Made by a program: the position numbers and the translations under genes
Shown: one piece after another, positions 6,875 through 8,055 of the stretch
How the letters are laid out: the number at the start of each line of letters is the position of its first letter
Numbering within the stretch: the stretch's first letter is position 1
Notes under the pieces: generated by a model
What the model was told of the DNA's origin: nothing
Databases searched by the model: none
What the model saw: only the letters and a program-made list of their open reading frames with translations
Assembly: GCA_028696495.1 (NCBI GenBank)
Contig: JAQVGY010000037.1
Location: 1 to 8,055, forward strand
Direction: 5' to 3'
Length of the DNA: 8,055 nt
Source: Atribacterota bacterium
Lineage (GTDB): Bacteria > Atribacterota > Phoenicimicrobiia > Phoenicimicrobiales > Stramentimicrobiaceae

Positions 6875-7825
6875 ATGTTTTCAATTATAGGTTTTTTAAT
6901 CTTACCACTGACATCCTTGTTTTTGTATGGATATATTTTTCAAGGCAATATTATAACAAATGGTTATTCCTGGCTATTCTTAGTACAAATAATTCTGTTA
7001 ATCGGTCTTCTATATGGGATTAATGAGGAAAGAAAAAAAGAAATTAAAGAAAAATATATCTTTAGTATTACGGACATTTATAACTTTATTGCTGTCCTTG
7101 TGGGAACATTCATTTCCTTCATTTTTAACAACTATTTGGGAATGGGACCTGTAGTTGCAGCAAGTCTGGTAGGGGTAATAGTTGCAGTAATGGTCCCAAA
7201 ATTTGCTGTTCCAGCGTACTGTGGAGCCTTTGTTGGGATGGCTTCCTGTATCCTTTTTGAAACTTATGGGCACCTGACGGTTACTGGTATTGTCGCAGGA
7301 GCGGTATTTGTTTTATCTAAAAATGCATTTAATGGTTATGGGGGAAAATTGGGAACTGCTGCACTGACTGGATGTATTTTATCTTCTGTGTTTGCCGGAA
7401 AAGAATTCCTTAGTGGCAGCTATATACCGGATTGGGATACTGGAAAATATTTAGTATTATATTCAATTGTTGCAGCAGTGATTTCCTATGTGGTAAATAT
7501 AAGATTGAAGCATGGAGCTGTTTTTGGTTCAGGAATTGTAGGTCTGTTAGCAGGTTTATTTATGCCTCACTTTTATCCGAAAATAGGAGGCAGTATTGCT
7601 ATTATGATGATAACTTCATCATTTGCTGGAATGTCTTCACAAAAAAGACTGCCCAATGAAATATATGTTGGTATGGCTGGTGTATTGAGTGCATTTCTGT
7701 TTATCTATAGTATACCATATTTCGGAGGGACAGGGGGTAAGTTAGGAACAATAGCATTCACCTCAAGCATTATTATAAGAGGGTTTCTTGATTTATTAGA
7801 ATATTTTAAAAAAGTAAAAACTTAG
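6875..7825 (+). CDS. Unrecognised multi-pass membrane protein with internal duplication
   Basis: I do not recognise this 316-residue protein and assign no function. It is hydrophobic throughout. Two N-terminal segments (about 4-22 and 33-49) are followed by a charged stretch (50-60, ERKKEIKEK), then about ten segments in two similar halves. Residues 67-173 align with 190-304: P92-P108 with A215-P231 without gaps, and YGGKLGTAALTG (155-166) with TGGKLGTIAFTS (286-297) after an eight-residue insertion. Each half appears to have about five segments near 68-86, 92-110, 112-128, 135-148, 157-174 and 191-207, 215-230, 239-253, 264-280, 289-304. Charged residues are few inside the segments; K158 and K289 in the GGKLGT motifs are conserved between halves. 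A good ribosome site supports the start. It lies 90 bases after fdhD on the same strand, so a link to formate or molybdenum metabolism is possible but only by position. A transporter is a reasonable guess. Confidence 0.8.
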   Translation: MFSIIGFLILPLTSLFLYGYIFQGNIITNGYSWLFLVQIILLIGLLYGINEERKKEIKEKYIFSITDIYNFIAVLVGTFISFIFNNYLGMGPVVAASLVGVIVAVMVPKFAVPAYCGAFVGMASCILFETYGHLTVTGIVAGAVFVLSKNAFNGYGGKLGTAALTGCILSSVFAGKEFLSGSYIPDWDTGKYLVLYSIVAAVISYVVNIRLKHGAVFGSGIVGLLAGLFMPHFYPKIGGSIAIMMITSSFAGMSSQKRLPNEIYVGMAGVLSAFLFIYSIPYFGGTGGKLGTIAFTSSIIIRGFLDLLEYFKKVKT

Positions 7826-7839
7826 GTTTGCAGGCAAAC
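7826..7839 (+). other. Weak hairpin after the membrane protein gene
   Basis: GTTTG (7826-7830) pairs with CAAAC (7835-7839) around a CAGG loop immediately after the stop codon. Flanking TTA/TAA bases could extend the stem if one G is bulged. No T-run follows, so it is at best a weak or partial terminator. Confidence 0.3.
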
Positions 7840-7903
7840 TAATTGTAGGGTAGTAAAAAATATTTTATGGATAGAAGTATTATTTTATAATTCTGAGTTA
7901 CAT

Positions 7904-8055
7904 ATGAAAAAGATTATTTTAGCAATTGATCCCGGTAGTAAAAAGTGTGGTATTGCCCTGGTGGATTCCAATTTAAGATACATAGAAGGGGAAGTTGTAG
8001 ATAACGAGGAATTGGTAGGCCGGGTAAAAAAATATAAAGATAAATACCATCCCAA
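7904..8055 (+). CDS. YqgF/RuvC-like RNase H-fold nuclease family protein, 5' part only
   Basis: This gene is cut by the window end; about 50 codons are present. The N-terminus reads MKKIILAIDPGSKKCGIALVD, the first strand and turn of the RNase H-like fold shared by YqgF (pre-16S rRNA processing) and RuvC (Holliday junction cleavage). The Asp in AIDPG is the expected first metal-binding catalytic residue. The DPGSKKCGIA form resembles the YqgF-like group of Clostridia and cyanobacteria more than compact E. coli YqgF or RuvC, from memory of those families. The next residues (about 30-50) are charged and hydrophilic. No strong ribosome site is visible before ATG 7904, only GAG at 7895-7897. It lies 78 bases after the membrane protein gene and is probably functionally unrelated to the formate genes. 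The exact subfamily needs the missing C-terminal part. Confidence 0.75.
   Translation, partial: MKKIILAIDPGSKKCGIALVDSNLRYIEGEVVDNEELVGRVKKYKDKYHP

Noticed and set aside
7826..7839. An intrinsic terminator after the membrane protein gene
   Set aside because: The stem is only about five pairs without a bulge and no T-run follows. It is kept only as a weak hairpin.
1..8055. Mobile elements, CRISPR arrays, tRNA or rRNA genes
   Set aside because: I found no transposase or integrase motifs, no regularly spaced direct repeats, and no tRNA- or rRNA-like conserved stretches.

Overview
This window holds part of a formate-metabolism locus from an anaerobic bacterium. All recognised genes are on the + strand. 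The DNA is AT-rich, Shine-Dalgarno sites are of the AAAGAGG/AAGGAG type, and two genes are best started at TTG. The gene content (a flavin/Fe-S fusion protein, a multi-cluster formate dehydrogenase, a formate channel) and the style of the final YqgF/RuvC-like protein suggest a fermenting or acetogenic Bacillota-type organism or a candidate-phylum anaerobe such as Atribacterota. The sequence alone does not settle the phylum.

Layout. Positions 1-1530 carry the 3' part of a fusion gene: the end of a NuoF/HndC-like NAD(P)H:FMN subunit joined to a complete GltD/NfnB-like FAD and NADPH module. Positions 1562-4333 encode a formate dehydrogenase catalytic subunit with a NuoG-like Fe-S N-terminus and an active-site Cys instead of selenocysteine. 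Positions 4366-5238 encode a FocA/FdhC-type formate channel. A strong intrinsic terminator at 5266-5307 closes this block. After a short leader containing a 12-bp palindrome and a small hairpin come mobA (5374-6024) and fdhD (6011-6784), which overlap by 14 bases. These encode cofactor maturation factors for the enzyme upstream. A short AT-rich gap leads to an unrecognised multi-pass membrane protein (6875-7825) built from an internal duplication. The window ends inside a YqgF/RuvC-like RNase H-fold gene (7904 onward).

How the genes fit together. Formate would cross the membrane through FocA and be oxidised (or made from CO2) at the Mo/W-bis-MGD site of FdhA. Electrons would run along the five predicted Fe-S clusters of FdhA to the flavoprotein, which has one NAD(P)H/FMN module (mostly outside the window) and one NADPH/FAD module. 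MobA would attach the guanine nucleotide to molybdopterin, and FdhD would sulfurate the cofactor. I recall a similar alpha/beta arrangement for the NADP-dependent formate dehydrogenase of Moorella thermoacetica. The GltD-like module is also homologous to the bifurcating-FAD subunit of NfnAB, so electron bifurcation is possible but unproven here.

The points most worth a second look are the fused two-flavin subunit, the FdhD that lacks its usual CxxC and departs from several family motifs, and the duplicated membrane protein of unknown function. I see no mobile element, CRISPR array, tRNA or rRNA.
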